Below, piece after piece: positions 34,826 through 45,091 of a stretch of 64,000 nt of DNA. The notes below the pieces were generated by a model. It was not told the origin of the DNA. It did not search any database and was given only the letters and a program-made list of their open reading frames with translations. Both the position numbers and the translations under genes were made by a program. Each line of letters opens with the position of its first letter. The first letter of the stretch is position 1. This DNA comes from CAVPNY01 sp963706905. Lineage in GTDB: Bacteria; Chloroflexota; Anaerolineae; Anaerolineales; UBA4823. Location of the stretch: contig CAVPNY010000018.1 in the NCBI GenBank assembly GCA_963706905.1, positions 186,001 through 250,000 of the forward strand. Direction: 5' to 3'.

Positions 34826-35575
34826 TTACGGATTGAGTAATCCTGTACTGGTTCCTCTGAACGACTCGAAAGCGTCAATGAAATAGGTACCGCTGGTGGT
34901 GTCTTTGATAGCTCCCATCGCTCCCAGACGGACACGGTCGATCTGTAAGGTGTCATTATCGATGCCGGTAAGGCTTTCTTGTAACACACTATCGATGAAA
35001 AACATCAACTGTCCGTTGTTCATCCCGTCGGCTTCAGAGGCATGCCATTCTATTTTGATCTCGTGGGGCTGGTTATTTATGATCCGCCAGCGCGCTTTGC
35101 TCCAGGTCTGGTCATCATTTCTGGCGAAGGTTGTCAGACTATATTGTCTGCCTTCCGGTTTAATGGCTTCAGCATTCATATAGAATATCACGCGAAGGAC
35201 TGGGGTAATACCGGGGTTCATGTCCTCCGCGAGAAAAATCGTGTTAGCGTCATCATCGTAATGTTTATAAATCGCGTTCGGATCAAACAGGAATTTGGCT
35301 GTGTACGAGACTTCTCTGTCGGGGGTATCGTCTGTCACATAAATACGATTTGTATCGTCGATGCGCACGCGCATCCCCTTGGCTCCCTCCAGGGCAGCCG
35401 GCCAGGTGACCGCCAAATCGCCTTTATCCGTTTTCTTTGAGCTCCAGGCCAGCAGATTACCGCTCTCGAAGTCATCGGAGAAGATCGGCTCTTCGTCAGG
35501 AGCCGCCAGGCTAGCCTGGGAAAAGGTCAGGGCCAGGGCGAGGAGGAACAGGATGAATAAGGATTTGCGAAACAA
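34826..35575 (-). CDS. Secreted protein, tandem paralogue 2
   Basis: A 249-residue exported protein. By comparison with paralogues 1 and 3 (MLRKS, MFRKS) the start is the TTG at 35575 (LFRKSLFILFLLALALTFSQ), with AAGGAAGG five bases upstream; the ATGs at 35599 and 35596 lie before this ribosome binding site. After the signal peptide come PIFSDDFESGNLLAWSSKKT, IYVTDDTPDREVSYTAKFLF and GMNNGQLMFFIDSVLQESLT, the shared domain. It differs from the other two by a longer loop around DMNPGITPVLRVIFYMNAEA. Probably a beta-sandwich surface protein of unknown ligand. Confidence 0.72.
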   Translation of the reverse strand: MFRKSLFILFLLALALTFSQASLAAPDEEPIFSDDFESGNLLAWSSKKTDKGDLAVTWPAALEGAKGMRVRIDDTNRIYVTDDTPDREVSYTAKFLFDPNAIYKHYDDDANTIFLAEDMNPGITPVLRVIFYMNAEAIKPEGRQYSLTTFARNDDQTWSKARWRIINNQPHEIKIEWHASEADGMNNGQLMFFIDSVLQESLTGIDNDTLQIDRVRLGAMGAIKDTTSGTYFIDAFESFRGTSTGLLNP

Positions 35576-35761
35576 GTAAGCCTTCCTTTCAGGCATCAAG
35601 TGATCAGGGGTAGGGATTAATACACGTAGTGAAGACGAGCGTATCGAGGGTCTACTCTATTCAATATGGTTATAGCATCTCAACCCCTAAGATAAAAGTA
35701 ACAATTGTCATTAATCTGGTGTTACAAGCCGAAGCGGGTCCATCGGATTATCTCTTACAAG

Positions 35762-35793
35762 AAAATCGGCCTGAGGAACCTGTTCCCAGGCCG
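35762..35793 (-). terminator. Intrinsic terminator of secreted paralogue 3
   Basis: On the minus strand CGGCCTGGGAAC pairs with GTTCCTCAGGCCG (one bulge), followed by ATTTTC. It lies 70 bp downstream of the stop at 35863. Confidence 0.65.
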
Positions 35794-35862
35794 GTTGATT
35801 CATCATACTTGTGTGGTCTTGTAGTGATGGCAACGTATCAGCTCTACCACTACCCATGCAGG

Positions 35863-36555
35863 TTATTTGAATGACTCGAATAGGTCAAAGAAAGTAGTAC
35901 CGCGCGTGGTGACATCGATCCCAGCGATGGCGCCCAGCAGGACGCGGTCCACCCGGAAGTTGTCGTTGTCGACATCGGTGCGATTAGCCATCTGCACGCT
36001 ATCAATGTAGAAAGCCAACTGTCCGTTGTTCATGCCAGCAGCTTCGGAGGCGTCCCATTCCACTTCGACCGCGTGAGACTGGTCGGAGATAGCGAACCAC
36101 TGGGTGTTGAGCCAGGTAAGGTTATCCTGGCGTGCCCCGGCGCGCAGCATATAGGTGTCATTGAACTTGCGGAACTCCACCCGTAGCATGGGGATACAAC
36201 TTCCACACGGACCCTGCTTGGCAAGGAAGATGGTGTGAAAATCACGGTTGGCCATGCTGATTGAGTTCGGGTCGAACAGGAATTTGGCCTGATAAGAAAC
36301 CTCACCGTTGGGGGTATCGTCTGTGACATAGATGGGGGTATTATCGTCGATACGGGCGCGCATCCCAAAGCTGCCTTGCAATGCGGAGGGAGTGGTGACC
36401 GCTAAATCGCCGAAATCGGTCTTGCGCGCCGTCCAGGCCAGGAGATTGCCGCTCTCAAAATCATCTGAGAAGATCGGATCGGCTGCCAGAACGCTTTCGA
36501 AGGAGGTCAAGACCAGGGCAAGGACAAACAGTATAATAGTGGATTTGCGAAACAT
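35863..36555 (-). CDS. Secreted protein, tandem paralogue 3
   Basis: A 230-residue exported protein. The start is ATG 36555 (MFRKSTIILFVLALVLTSFE), after GAAAGGAAT; the longer frame from 36669 has no support. Signal peptide residues 1-27, cleavage expected near VLAADP. The mature part reads IFSDDFESGNLLAWTARKTD, DNTPIYVTDDTPNGEVSYQA, EWDASEAAGMNNGQLAFYID and ends FFDLFESFK. It is nearly collinear with paralogue 1, including the upstream DNA (shared words such as GGAATG, ATACGCA, TAAGACG, TGTGACGG), so duplication included the promoter. Confidence 0.75.
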   Translation of the reverse strand: MFRKSTIILFVLALVLTSFESVLAADPIFSDDFESGNLLAWTARKTDFGDLAVTTPSALQGSFGMRARIDDNTPIYVTDDTPNGEVSYQAKFLFDPNSISMANRDFHTIFLAKQGPCGSCIPMLRVEFRKFNDTYMLRAGARQDNLTWLNTQWFAISDQSHAVEVEWDASEAAGMNNGQLAFYIDSVQMANRTDVDNDNFRVDRVLLGAIAGIDVTTRGTTFFDLFESFK

Positions 36556-36770
36556 GGGGGTATTCCTTTCTGGTGTGATAGGGTTGAGACTATGGAATGA
36601 TATACGCACGGAAGTTTTGAGCCGATCGCATGTGTAACTATTCCTGTTGTTTAAGACGTAATGACACAAAATATGTGACGGTTTAAATTGAAATATTTTT
36701 TATTCACCGGATACGGGGTATTAATCCTGGCTGGATGCTGGTAAAGGATGAGGAGGCGTGCGGCCCGCTC

Positions 36771-36806
36771 AAAATAAAAACCCCTCTCCAATTTTTTAGA
36801 GAGGGG
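36771..36806 (-). terminator. Intrinsic terminator of the first TolB-like lipoprotein gene
   Basis: On the minus strand CCCCTCTC and GGAGAGGGG form a stem around an A-rich loop and are followed by TTTTTATTTT. It lies 15 bp after the stop at 36821. Confidence 0.85.
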
Positions 36807-36820
36807 ACTGAGCCTTCGTG

Positions 36821-38316
36821 TTACTGCTTCATCCAGGCAACCGGCTGGCTGGCAGAGGGCAGGTTGAGAGCCTGGGGCTGCCAGGCTGCCCGGTTTACAA
36901 GGGACATCCCAGCAAAGTTACCCGTATCATCATAGGTGAGGTAGACGAGCTGCTGGCTGTCCGGGCTCCACAAAGGTAAGGCGCCTTCTCCCAGGGAGTG
37001 GGTCTCGCCGCCATCGCTGCGGGCCACCCACAGCTCGGGCGTGCGCCCCTCGCCGCGGGTGTTGAACGCCAGCCATTGCCCATCCGGGCTCCATTGAGCA
37101 GGGGGCAGCCAGCCGCCAGAGCCGCCCAGCGGCTGAAACTGGTGCAGGAAGCAGGCGGATTTCGCCTGCAGGTCGAAGATCACCAGGCCCATCTGGAATG
37201 GCCTGCCTCCGAAAGAGCCCCCTACCCACCAGGTAAGCTGACTCCCGTCTGGCGACCAGGAAGGGCTGCCGATCTTCAGGTCTGGCGGGGTCTCCATGCC
37301 CTGCGCATCCGTGTCGAACTGTTCGCGGACCCCGCTGCTCAGGTGGTAAAGCCAGGCAGCCTCGCCGCTGTCGAAGGCGATGGTGTCACCGTCCGGGGAG
37401 GGCGCTGGCCCCCAGAAGCTGGAGGTTTCGGCCAGCGTCTGGTAATTCGACCCATCCAGCCCCATGATCGTGGGCTGCCCGGCGCTCATGCCCCAGCCTT
37501 GTTCGCTGTCGATCGAGCTGAAGACCAGAATACCCGGGTTGGCTGGCCACCACTGCCCGTCGGCCTCCAGGCGCTGGTTCCCGCCGGTCAGGTTGGTCTC
37601 CGTGCCGGCTGTCAGATCGGCGACCCATAAATCGTCGTTACGCTCAAGCAGCAGCCTGGTCCCATCTGGAGATGGCAGCGCCCCCGCCTGGGGATACAGT
37701 TTTTGTGGGAAACCGTTCACGTCGATCTGCCAGGTCTCACTGGCTGAGAGATCGCTGTACACCAGCCCGGCGACCGCCAGATAGGGACCGGGTTGGGCGC
37801 TGACCACTGGGGCAGGCGGCACCTGGTCCTGGGCGTACCAGTCACACAGGTCGATCCCATCTGTTGTTTGCCCGGCGATCACTTCGAAGGGACGCGGGGC
37901 GTGATTGGTGCAGGCTTCCGTCAGCCCGCAGGCCACTGCTTCTGAATACATTCCGCCCAGGGCATTATCATGCGTATAGGCGAAGGCTATATAGGTGCCA
38001 GGTGGCAGCTCAACTGAGTAGTCGGTCTGGTTCTCGGCGATCTCCAGCTGGGTCAGATCGCCTTTGCCCTGATTTTGGAAATAAGCTGTCATCGCCGGGA
38101 TGAACTCACTTGGGTAGCACAGCTTGCCCTGGACGCTCCCCAGGCCAGAGGAAGTTGTTTCGGAGGGCTGCGTTTCAAGCGGGGTGGGATTGCCTGCTCT
38201 CCAGACGCATCCGTCGGTCCCACCACGTCCAAATCCAGCGTGCCAACCAGCGGTGCGCAGGCGCTCATCGTTATCAGGCTTACCAGCAAGACTATTCGCA
38301 ATAATTTTGAATGCAC
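36821..38316 (-). pseudogene. TolB-like beta-propeller lipoprotein, one frameshift (copy 1)
   Basis: The N-terminal frame starts at GTG 38316 (GGGAG seven bases upstream) and encodes a lipoprotein signal, LLRIVLLVSLITMSAC. About 20 codons after the lipobox, in the low-complexity linker near 38190, the frame shifts by one base. The next frame carries GSVQGKLCYPSEFIPAMTAY, a carbohydrate-binding-like N-terminal domain, then PD40/TolB propeller repeats (LPSPDGTRLLLER, PSPDGDTIAFDS, WSPDGSQLTWW, WSPDGQWLAFN, WSPDSQQLVYL). A surface-anchored sensor or binding protein is likely. It is paralogous to the next gene; both neighbour a two-component system. Confidence 0.7.
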
Positions 38317-38357
38317 TTTATTTCTCCCAACTGGCGACTGCTTACTTTTCCAAATTA

Positions 38358-39873
38358 TCACCATTTCATCACCTGCGCGTTGGGCGGCAGGGAAGTTACC
38401 TGGCGCTCGCCGCTGATCAGGTCATAGGTCCACACCTGACTTGCACCGGAGGCTTCATCGAAACGCGTGTACGCAACGATTTTCTTCTCAGCGGTCCACG
38501 GTCCAAAGACGGGGTTGCTGCTGAGCGTTCCCATGAAGATCTCTTGCTGCGGATCGGTTGTGTTCACCAGCCAGACCCCATTGCGTTCTGGATCGCTATC
38601 TGCGGCGCTTACCGCCAGCCACTCCCCATCTGGGCTCCACAGCGCGGCTGGCGGATACCCGTCCGTGCCCAGGATGGTATAAGGATGCACCAGGGTGTAG
38701 GTTTTGGTGTTCAGGTCGAATATGGCGTAGCCGCTTGTCTCCTGACCGTTGAAGAATCCCATGTCGAACCAAGCCAGTTTATCGCCCAAAGGCGACCAGG
38801 AGGGGCTGGCGACATTCTGCCCCGTAGGGCTGTTCATTCCATAATCGACAGGGTCGAATGTTTCCATGCCCGTCTCCCATGTATAGAGAAAACCTGTCGG
38901 CCCAAGCCCCCAGGCAATGGTTTGCCCGTCAGGCGCAGCAGCATATTTAATGACATTATGTAAGGGATCGACATCGCGCAAGTTGCTGCCGTCCATATTG
39001 ATGATATACAGCCCGCCAGTATTTCCTGGCCGCGCGTCATCGCTTACATGCCTGGCGGTGAAAAGCAGCTGTTCCGGTAAGCCGACCTCGAACTGGTAGC
39101 TGGTTTCCACCATCTCCGGGGTATTGGTCAGGTTGAACGTCTCGCCGGTGAATAGGTCCACCGCCTGCAGATCGTTTTCTGCGGCGTACACACCGTAAGA
39201 GCCAACCCAGGGGATAGCCATCCCGGGCTCGCCGAAGAGCGGTTTGGGGTTGCCATCCGATTGAATCCAGAACACATCGCCCTCCTGGGTGGAATACACC
39301 ATCCCGGCCAGCGGGGCGTTTGCCGCGTGGGGATTGGCTGGCACAGCTTCGGGGGCATACCAGTCACACAGGTCAATGCCCTGGGTGGTCTCACCAGGTT
39401 TCACCTCGAAAGGCAGGGGGGCATGGTCGGTGCATTCGACCGAAAGGCCGCACGGCACCGCATTCGAGTACGAACCGCCCAGCTCTGCCCCGCTGCTCAG
39501 GTAAGCGAAGGCAATATACTGGCCGGGAGGGAGATCAACGGTGAAGCTGGCTTGATTCTCTGCAATCTTCAGCTCGGTAACCTGACCGCTGGCAGTATCC
39601 TGAAAGAAGGCGGTCATAGCAGGGAAGCTCTCGCTTGGGTAGCATACCTGCCCGCTGACGGCGCCGGTGTGTGCCTCGGTGGGGATTTCACTGCCGGCGT
39701 CTGTTACGACCGGTTGATGGGCTGGTGGGTTGCGCGGTGCTCACCAGGGCTGGCGCCCCGGTGCTTGCGCCAGGGTTTTCGATGCCCACCTCCAGCGTCC
39801 CGATCACAGTTGCGCAGCCGGTCAATAGCAAGGCAGCCAGGGAGAAAACAGTAAGAATTTGAGTAAATTTCAT
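38358..39873 (-). pseudogene. TolB-like beta-propeller lipoprotein, one frameshift (copy 2)
   Basis: Start ATG 39873 with lipoprotein signal FSLAALLLTGCATVIG. A one-base shift lies in the Ser/Thr/Pro linker at about 39715-39735. After it the frame reads AVSGQVCYPSESFPAMTAFF, VDLPPGQYIAFAYLSSG, the DLCDWYAPE segment shared with copy 1, and propeller repeats such as WSPLGDKLAWFDM and WSPDGEWLAVS. Same architecture and same linker location of the shift as copy 1, although the sign of the shift differs. Real phase-variation is not supported, as no repeat tract is seen at either site. Confidence 0.7.
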
Positions 39874-39984
39874 AGGGAAATTCTAATCGATCGCTTTTTC
39901 AGGAGCGTGTCAGCGAGGTTTCCGATCCACCATAAGTTGTTACCGTATGGTAATAACCTGGCTCAGGCGCCAGCCTGAACGGAC

Positions 39985-40914
39985 TTAGGCTGGATTCTTC
40001 TCTGCCCCCAGCGGCAGGCGCGCCGTGACCACTGTCCCCGTGTTTACCCGGCTGCGCAAAGCGACGCTGCCGCCGTGCCGTTCGATGATCGCCTTTACCA
40101 GCGCCATGCCTAAGCCGCTGCCCTGCACACCGCGTGCCCCTTTACCCCGGTAGAGCTCTTCCCAGACGTGCGGCAGCTCATTGGGCGGGATGCCCGGCCC
40201 GGTATCGGCCACTTCCACCACCACCGCCGATCCATCCTCAAAGGCGCGCGTTTCGATGCGATCACCTGGCTGGCTGAATTTGAGGGCGTTATCGACCAGG
40301 TTGTGCATCGCCAGCAGCAGCAGGTCGTCGTCTCCAATCACTGGCGGCAGGGGCCAGGGCGCCTGCGGTAGGGTCAGGTCGATCTCCCGACACTCAGAGC
40401 GAGGGTCTTCCTGCGCCAGGTCGATCACTGATTGCAGGATCTCCCCCAGGTCGACGGGGGCGTGCTCCAGGGGGCGCGTCTCCAGGTCGGCCAGCTTGCG
40501 TAAATCCGATACCAGGCGGCTCAGGCGCTGGCTTTGCGCCTTGACGCTCTCCAGGGCCTGCGGGTTGGGGGCTTCGTTCAAGTTGGCCAGCCCGGCCTGG
40601 ATGGCGGTCAGCGGATTTTTCATCTCGTGATCCAGGCGCTGCAGGAAGCGCCGCCGGTCGGCGCTGGCGTCGGCTTGCACCTGGAGCAGGCTGTGGCGAT
40701 AGGAGCGATCCAGCCAGATGATCAGCCAGATCAACCCGCCCAGCGTTAGCGCCAGGCTTGCCCCGCACAGGAATGCCAGCGTGCCCACGTCAGCGGTCAG
40801 CTTCAGCGTGGGATTGGGCAGGGCGCCAGCAGCCAGCAGCAGGCGACCCGCCAGCCCTAGCAGCAGCGGGATGCCCACCGCCAGGCCGAGCAGCTTCCAT
40901 TGCCGCCGGCTCAC
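39985..40914 (-). CDS. Sensor histidine kinase
   Basis: A 309-residue kinase with two membrane helices (LLGLAVGIPLLLGLAGRLLL and LAFLCGASLALTLGGLIWLI), the H box in LDHEMKNPLTAIQAGLANL, N box NLVDNALKFSQPGD, and G boxes DTGPGIPPNELP and GSGLGMALVKAIIERHGGS. GTG 40914 overlaps the stop of the response regulator (GTGA) and has GGAGG seven bases upstream; the longer reading lies inside the regulator gene. The short extracytoplasmic loop suggests membrane or internal sensing. It forms a pair with the OmpR-type regulator at 40911-41627. Confidence 0.88.
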   Translation of the reverse strand: MSRRQWKLLGLAVGIPLLLGLAGRLLLAAGALPNPTLKLTADVGTLAFLCGASLALTLGGLIWLIIWLDRSYRHSLLQVQADASADRRRFLQRLDHEMKNPLTAIQAGLANLNEAPNPQALESVKAQSQRLSRLVSDLRKLADLETRPLEHAPVDLGEILQSVIDLAQEDPRSECREIDLTLPQAPWPLPPVIGDDDLLLLAMHNLVDNALKFSQPGDRIETRAFEDGSAVVVEVADTGPGIPPNELPHVWEELYRGKGARGVQGSGLGMALVKAIIERHGGSVALRSRVNTGTVVTARLPLGAEKNPA

Positions 40915-41627
40915 AACCCTGCCTCCACCCTGCCGCTGAAGCGGTAACCCTGCCCGGGGATCGTCTCGATAAAAGTCGGGTCGCTGGCGTCGTCGCCCAG
41001 GAGGCGGCGCAGCTCGGCGATGCGGGTGTCTACGGCGCGCGTCCCCACCGGGTATTCCCAACCCCACACCACGTCCAGAAGGCGCTCCCGACTGAGCAGC
41101 TCATCCGGGTGGGTCATCAGGTATTCCAGCAGCAGCAGCGCTTTGGGGGTCAGGTCGAGCTCTTTGTCCTGAAAGACAGCGCGGCGAGCGCGCCTATCCA
41201 GACGAAGTGAGGCGCTGCTCAATATCCAGGCGCTGCTCAGGGGCGGCTGACCGGGGCGGGCGCGGCGCAGCACTGCCCGGATGCGCGCGACCAGCTCGTG
41301 CGGATCAAAAGGTTTATTGAGGTAATCATCGGCGCCCTCTTCCAGGGCCATGGCGCGCTCGAAGGCTTCGCCCACCTGGGTGAGCAGGATCACCGGTGTC
41401 CAGTCGCCCGCCTGGCGCAGACGGCGCAGCGTCTCGCGGCCGTCCAGGCGCGGCATCAGCACGTCCAACACGACCAGCTCTGGCGCAGAGCGGGCGATGG
41501 CTGCCAGCGCCTCCAGCCCATCGGCGGCTGTTTGGGTGGCAAACCCGGAACGCTCCAGGAAAGCGGACAGGTTGGCGGTGATGTCGTGCTCGTCATCCAC
41601 CAGCAGGATATTCGGGCGGGGATTCAT
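40911..41627 (-). CDS. OmpR/PhoB-family response regulator
   Basis: A 238-residue regulator. The receiver holds LLVDDEHD and the phosphoacceptor Asp in ELVVLDVLMPRLDG, with Lys in DYLNKPFDPHELVARI. The winged-helix output domain shows LTPKALLLLEYLMTHPDELL and the recognition region SRERLLDVVWGWEYPVGTRA followed by VDTRIAELRRLLGDD. Four-base overlap with the kinase. The adjacent lipoprotein genes may be targets, but no shared operator was recognised. Confidence 0.9.
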   Translation of the reverse strand: MNPRPNILLVDDEHDITANLSAFLERSGFATQTAADGLEALAAIARSAPELVVLDVLMPRLDGRETLRRLRQAGDWTPVILLTQVGEAFERAMALEEGADDYLNKPFDPHELVARIRAVLRRARPGQPPLSSAWILSSASLRLDRRARRAVFQDKELDLTPKALLLLEYLMTHPDELLSRERLLDVVWGWEYPVGTRAVDTRIAELRRLLGDDASDPTFIETIPGQGYRFSGRVEAGL

Positions 41628-41785
41628 GCAGGGGATTATAACGGAGAAAATTCAGTGATTGATATTAGTCAGTTAGCTGTTGGCAAATGAAATTTAAAAA
41701 GGTGTATGTATATTCCGGTCGAATTAGGAACTCTAGATTTTTCTGGTATTCATCAGCCTCCGGCCCGTGTTATCATAATATCCGC

Positions 41786-42502
41786 ATGTCACCGGGACTC
41801 CCACCAAACCGAATCGCGCTGGTTACCGGCGCAAACCGCGGCCTGGGCTTTGAGGCCTGCCGCCAGCTCGCCCGCCTGGGTATGCATGTGATCCTGACCA
41901 GCCGGGACCCACGACTCGGGGAGCAGGCTGCTGAATTGTTGTCCCGGCAAGGCCCGCAAGTTGGTTATTATCCCCTGGAGGTCACCGATACACGCAGCGT
42001 TGAGGCTCTAAAGGCGTTTGTTGAGCAACAGTACGGTCGCCTGGACGTGCTGGTCAACAACGCCGGCGTGTACCTGGACGAAGGGGTGAGCGTTTTCGAT
42101 GTGCCCATGGACCAGTTCCGCCTGACGATAGACACGAACTTCTACGGACCGCTGTACCTGTGCCGGGCGTTTGTGCCTTTGATGGTGAAACATGGTTATG
42201 GGAGAGTGGTCAATGTTTCTTCGGGATATGGTTCGATGAGCGATGTGGGCGGCCATGTCGCCTCCTACCGCATCTCCAAGCTAGCCTTGAACGGCTTGAC
42301 GCGCATCGTCGCAGCGGAGGTGAACTCCAGGCAGGTTAAAGTCAATGCTGTCGATCCAGGGTGGGTGAGGACCGATATGGGCGGACGATATGCCTCGCAC
42401 AGTGTGGAGCAGGGAGCCGAAACCATCACCTGGCTGGCTACATTGCCCCCGGATGGACCGAGCGGTGGTTTTTTCCACGATAAAAAACAAATCCCCTGGT
42501 AA
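41786..42502 (+). CDS. Short-chain dehydrogenase/reductase
   Basis: A 238-residue SDR with VTGANRGLGFEACRQLARLG (cofactor motif), VLVNNAGVYLDEG, the catalytic Ser in VNVSSGYGSM and YRISK. The C-terminal DPGWVRTDMGG and the carbonyl-reductase-like GANRGLG suggest an NADPH carbonyl reductase. ATG 41786 lies directly behind TATCATAAT, so the mRNA may be nearly leaderless; an upstream in-frame ATG at 41687 has no support. The substrate is unknown. Confidence 0.82.
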   Translation: MSPGLPPNRIALVTGANRGLGFEACRQLARLGMHVILTSRDPRLGEQAAELLSRQGPQVGYYPLEVTDTRSVEALKAFVEQQYGRLDVLVNNAGVYLDEGVSVFDVPMDQFRLTIDTNFYGPLYLCRAFVPLMVKHGYGRVVNVSSGYGSMSDVGGHVASYRISKLALNGLTRIVAAEVNSRQVKVNAVDPGWVRTDMGGRYASHSVEQGAETITWLATLPPDGPSGGFFHDKKQIPW

Positions 42503-42555
42503 ACCAGGCATTCCTGGTCTACCTTTCATACTTGCCATGCCAATAGGAGCAACAG

Positions 42556-43909
42556 ATGACCGATTTATCCTTTGAAGTCCATGATGCCACCATCCTGGCT
42601 CAGGCACGCGCCGTGCTGGATGCCTGCCGCTCGCCGGAGCAGATGCAGCAAGCCGTGTTGGATGCCGTACAGCGTAACGAGCAGTGGCGCGGCGAGCGCT
42701 GCATCAACCTGCTGGCGCCCGAAGCGCCCACCAGTCCGACCGTGCGCGCCCTGCTCAGCAGCGAGGTGGGCACGTGTGCCGCCGAAGGTCACATCGGCGC
42801 GGTCAACCGCTGGTTTGTCGGCACGCAGTACATCGATGAGATTGAAGCCCTGTGTATGGAGCTGCTCAAGCAGGTGTTCCGGGCGCGTTACGCAGACCAC
42901 CGCCTGATGGGCAGCATGCTGGGTAACATGGCGGTCTACTACGCCCTGACTTAACCAGGGGACGTGATCATGAGCGTTGCCCAACCCTTCGGGGGGCACT
43001 CCAGCAACCGTCCGGACGGCCCTGCCGGGGTGCGCGGTCTGAAAATCGTCGATATCCCGATGGACCCGGTCGAGCTGGAAGTCGATTTGGACCTGTTCAA
43101 GAAGATGGCGCCTCTGGTTCAGCCTAAACTGGTCACTCTGGGCGTCTCGATGACTCTGTTTCCCTTTCCAGATCCAGGAGATGAGTGATGTAATTGCCGA
43201 ATGGGGCGGCAAGATCTTCTTCGATGGGGCTCACCAGCTCGGGCTGATCGCCGGCGGTGAGTTTCAGGACCCCCTACGCGAAGGCGCTGCTGTGCTGACC
43301 GGCTCTTCGGGCAAGACTTTCAGCGGCCCGCAGAGTGGCGTGATCGTCTGGGATGACCCATCCCTGACTGAACCGCTGACCCACGCCATCTTTCCTGTGC
43401 TGGCTGCCACGCACCAGGTCAACCGGGTGGCCGCTCTGGCGGCTGCCGCAGCTGAGTTCCTGTCTTATGGTCCGGCTTACATGCGCCAGATCGTGCGCAA
43501 CGCCCAGGCATTGGGAGAGTTTTTGCAGCGCCGCGGCATCCCGGTGCTCGGCGCGCACAAGGGCTACACCCGCACCCAGCAGGTGATCGCGGATGTGCGC
43601 CAGTTTGGCGGCGGGTTGGAAGTTGCCCAGCGCCTGGCGCGCGCCAACCTGATCACCAATAAGAACCTGATTCCCGGCGACCAGCCAGCCGATTGGGACC
43701 GACCAGGTGGTCTGCGCATGGGGACGATCGAAGTCACCCGCTTGGGGATGAACGAGCAGGACATGGACAGCATCGCTGGCTTTGTCGCCCGCGTATTGGT
43801 AGAGAAAGCCGCCCCGGAAGACGTAATGGAGGATGTGATCGACTTCCGCCTGCCGTATCAGAAGATGTACTATTGTTTTGAGAGTGGGCTGCCAAAATTT
43901 CAAAGTTAA
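42556..43909 (+). pseudogene. PLP-dependent SHMT-like enzyme, nonsense codon plus frameshift
   Basis: Three pieces rebuild a protein of about 450 residues of the serine-hydroxymethyltransferase-like aminotransferase fold. Piece 1 ends YYALT at TAA 42952-42954, where TKPGDV would be expected; piece 2 continues in the same frame (PGDVIMSVAQPFGGHSSNRP); a one-base shift at about 43160 leads to EMSDVIAEWGGKIFFDGAHQ. The cofactor Lys is in LTGSSGKTFSGPQSG. AGGAGCAAC... precedes the ATG. A nonsense codon together with a shift makes true decay plausible, although both could be read errors. Exact substrate unknown; it is not canonical GlyA. Confidence 0.7.
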
Positions 43910-45078
43910 GTTGATCTGAGAAGTCTGGTCGAGTCAGAGAAGAAAGCCGTCCGGTTCTCTTCCACGCAGGTGGCTGCGAAGATATACATGGCTGCTGACC
44001 AGGTCTGCCAATCCTGGCCCTGGGCTGTGCCATCCTGGGCGCGGTGCCATTCGTTGAAACCGAATGGCAGCCCATTCGAACGCGCCGCCTGCACAAGCTC
44101 AGACAAGGCGGTTAGTTTTTCCCTCGCCAGCTTGGTCTGCCCGGCGGACACCAGCGCTGGCAATGTAAAAGCCTGCGATGAACGGCCAGATACCCCCATT
44201 ATGATATTCACCAGGCAGGTTGAACTGCTGGTAGCGCGGCCGCCAATCCTCATCTTGTGGTTGGATATACGGTATCAGGCAGGGAAGGAAGAGCACATGC
44301 CAGCCTGCCGCTGGCGCGCAGCGACTCGCAGGTTGCCTCAACCCAGGTTATGATTTCATTTGCCTTGTTGGGGCTTGCCAGGCCAAATAGAATCGCCAGG
44401 CTGTTGCCCAACAAATCAAAGCGCTCGCTTTGGTGAACTTTATATGCCCATAAGGCGTAGTAGGGTTTGCCCTCCAGGCTCAGCCCTTCGTGGATCACTC
44501 CTTCCACTTGCACATGGCGAACCCCCGTTTGATTTATCAGCTTGTGCAGCGCGTGGGCGCGATCATCCCGGCCATACAGGCGGGCGCAGGCATACACCAG
44601 GGTGTTCACATATAACCCGTAGCCCAAAACCCACTGCTCGTCCCGCCAATCGCTGGTAGGCTGCTGGGCTACCAGCCCGCAATCATCCGGGCTTTGGTAG
44701 TCGAGCCAGGTGAGGGCTTTCTGTACCTCTGCTTCCAGGAAGTCGACCTCGCCCCTGACCGAGCGATACAGCGCCACCGCGATTAAGAAGAGCGGGGTGG
44801 TATCACTCGATCCCCGATCGGCAGGCTCGTGTGCCAATGAAGGGATATGGCCGAGACGGCTCTGGCCCCGCGCCAGAGAGACCAACAGGCGCCGCAAAGC
44901 AACCATAAGTTCCTCGTTTTGCGTAACCAGGATGCCCAGCGTGGCGATCATCCAATTCGCGTGTGTAGGGTTCCGGGTAGCCCCAGCCAGCGGTACGAGG
45001 CAGGCCCAGGTAAGGTCCCCGCAGATTGTGCAGCAAAACCTCGAGAGCGCCTTGCTTGAGTTCAGCAACGGTTGCCAA
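43906..45078 (-). pseudogene. GH100-like (neutral invertase/debranching-like) glycosidase, about three frameshifts
   Basis: Four frame pieces rebuild one protein: EVLLHNLRGPYLGLPRTAGW (to about 44960), MIATLGILVTQNEELMVALR through LSLEGKPYYALWAYKVHQSE (to about 44255), FNLPGEYHNGGIWPFIAGFY (to about 44100) and GLPFGFNEWHRAQDGTAQGQ plus DWQTWSAAMYIFAA. SDTTPLFLI, TSDWRDEQWVLGYGLYVN and YHNGGIWPF are signatures of the (alpha/alpha)6 glycosidases related to GH100 invertases. It is the last gene of the glycan operon. Three shifts in about 1.2 kb is the worst case in the window. Confidence 0.65.
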
Positions 45079-45091
45079 TCCTGCACCTGTT

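Noticed and set aside
38190..39735. Phase variation in the linkers of the two TolB-like lipoproteins
   Set aside because: Both copies shift in the linker, but no homopolymer or repeat tract is at either place and the direction of the shift differs.
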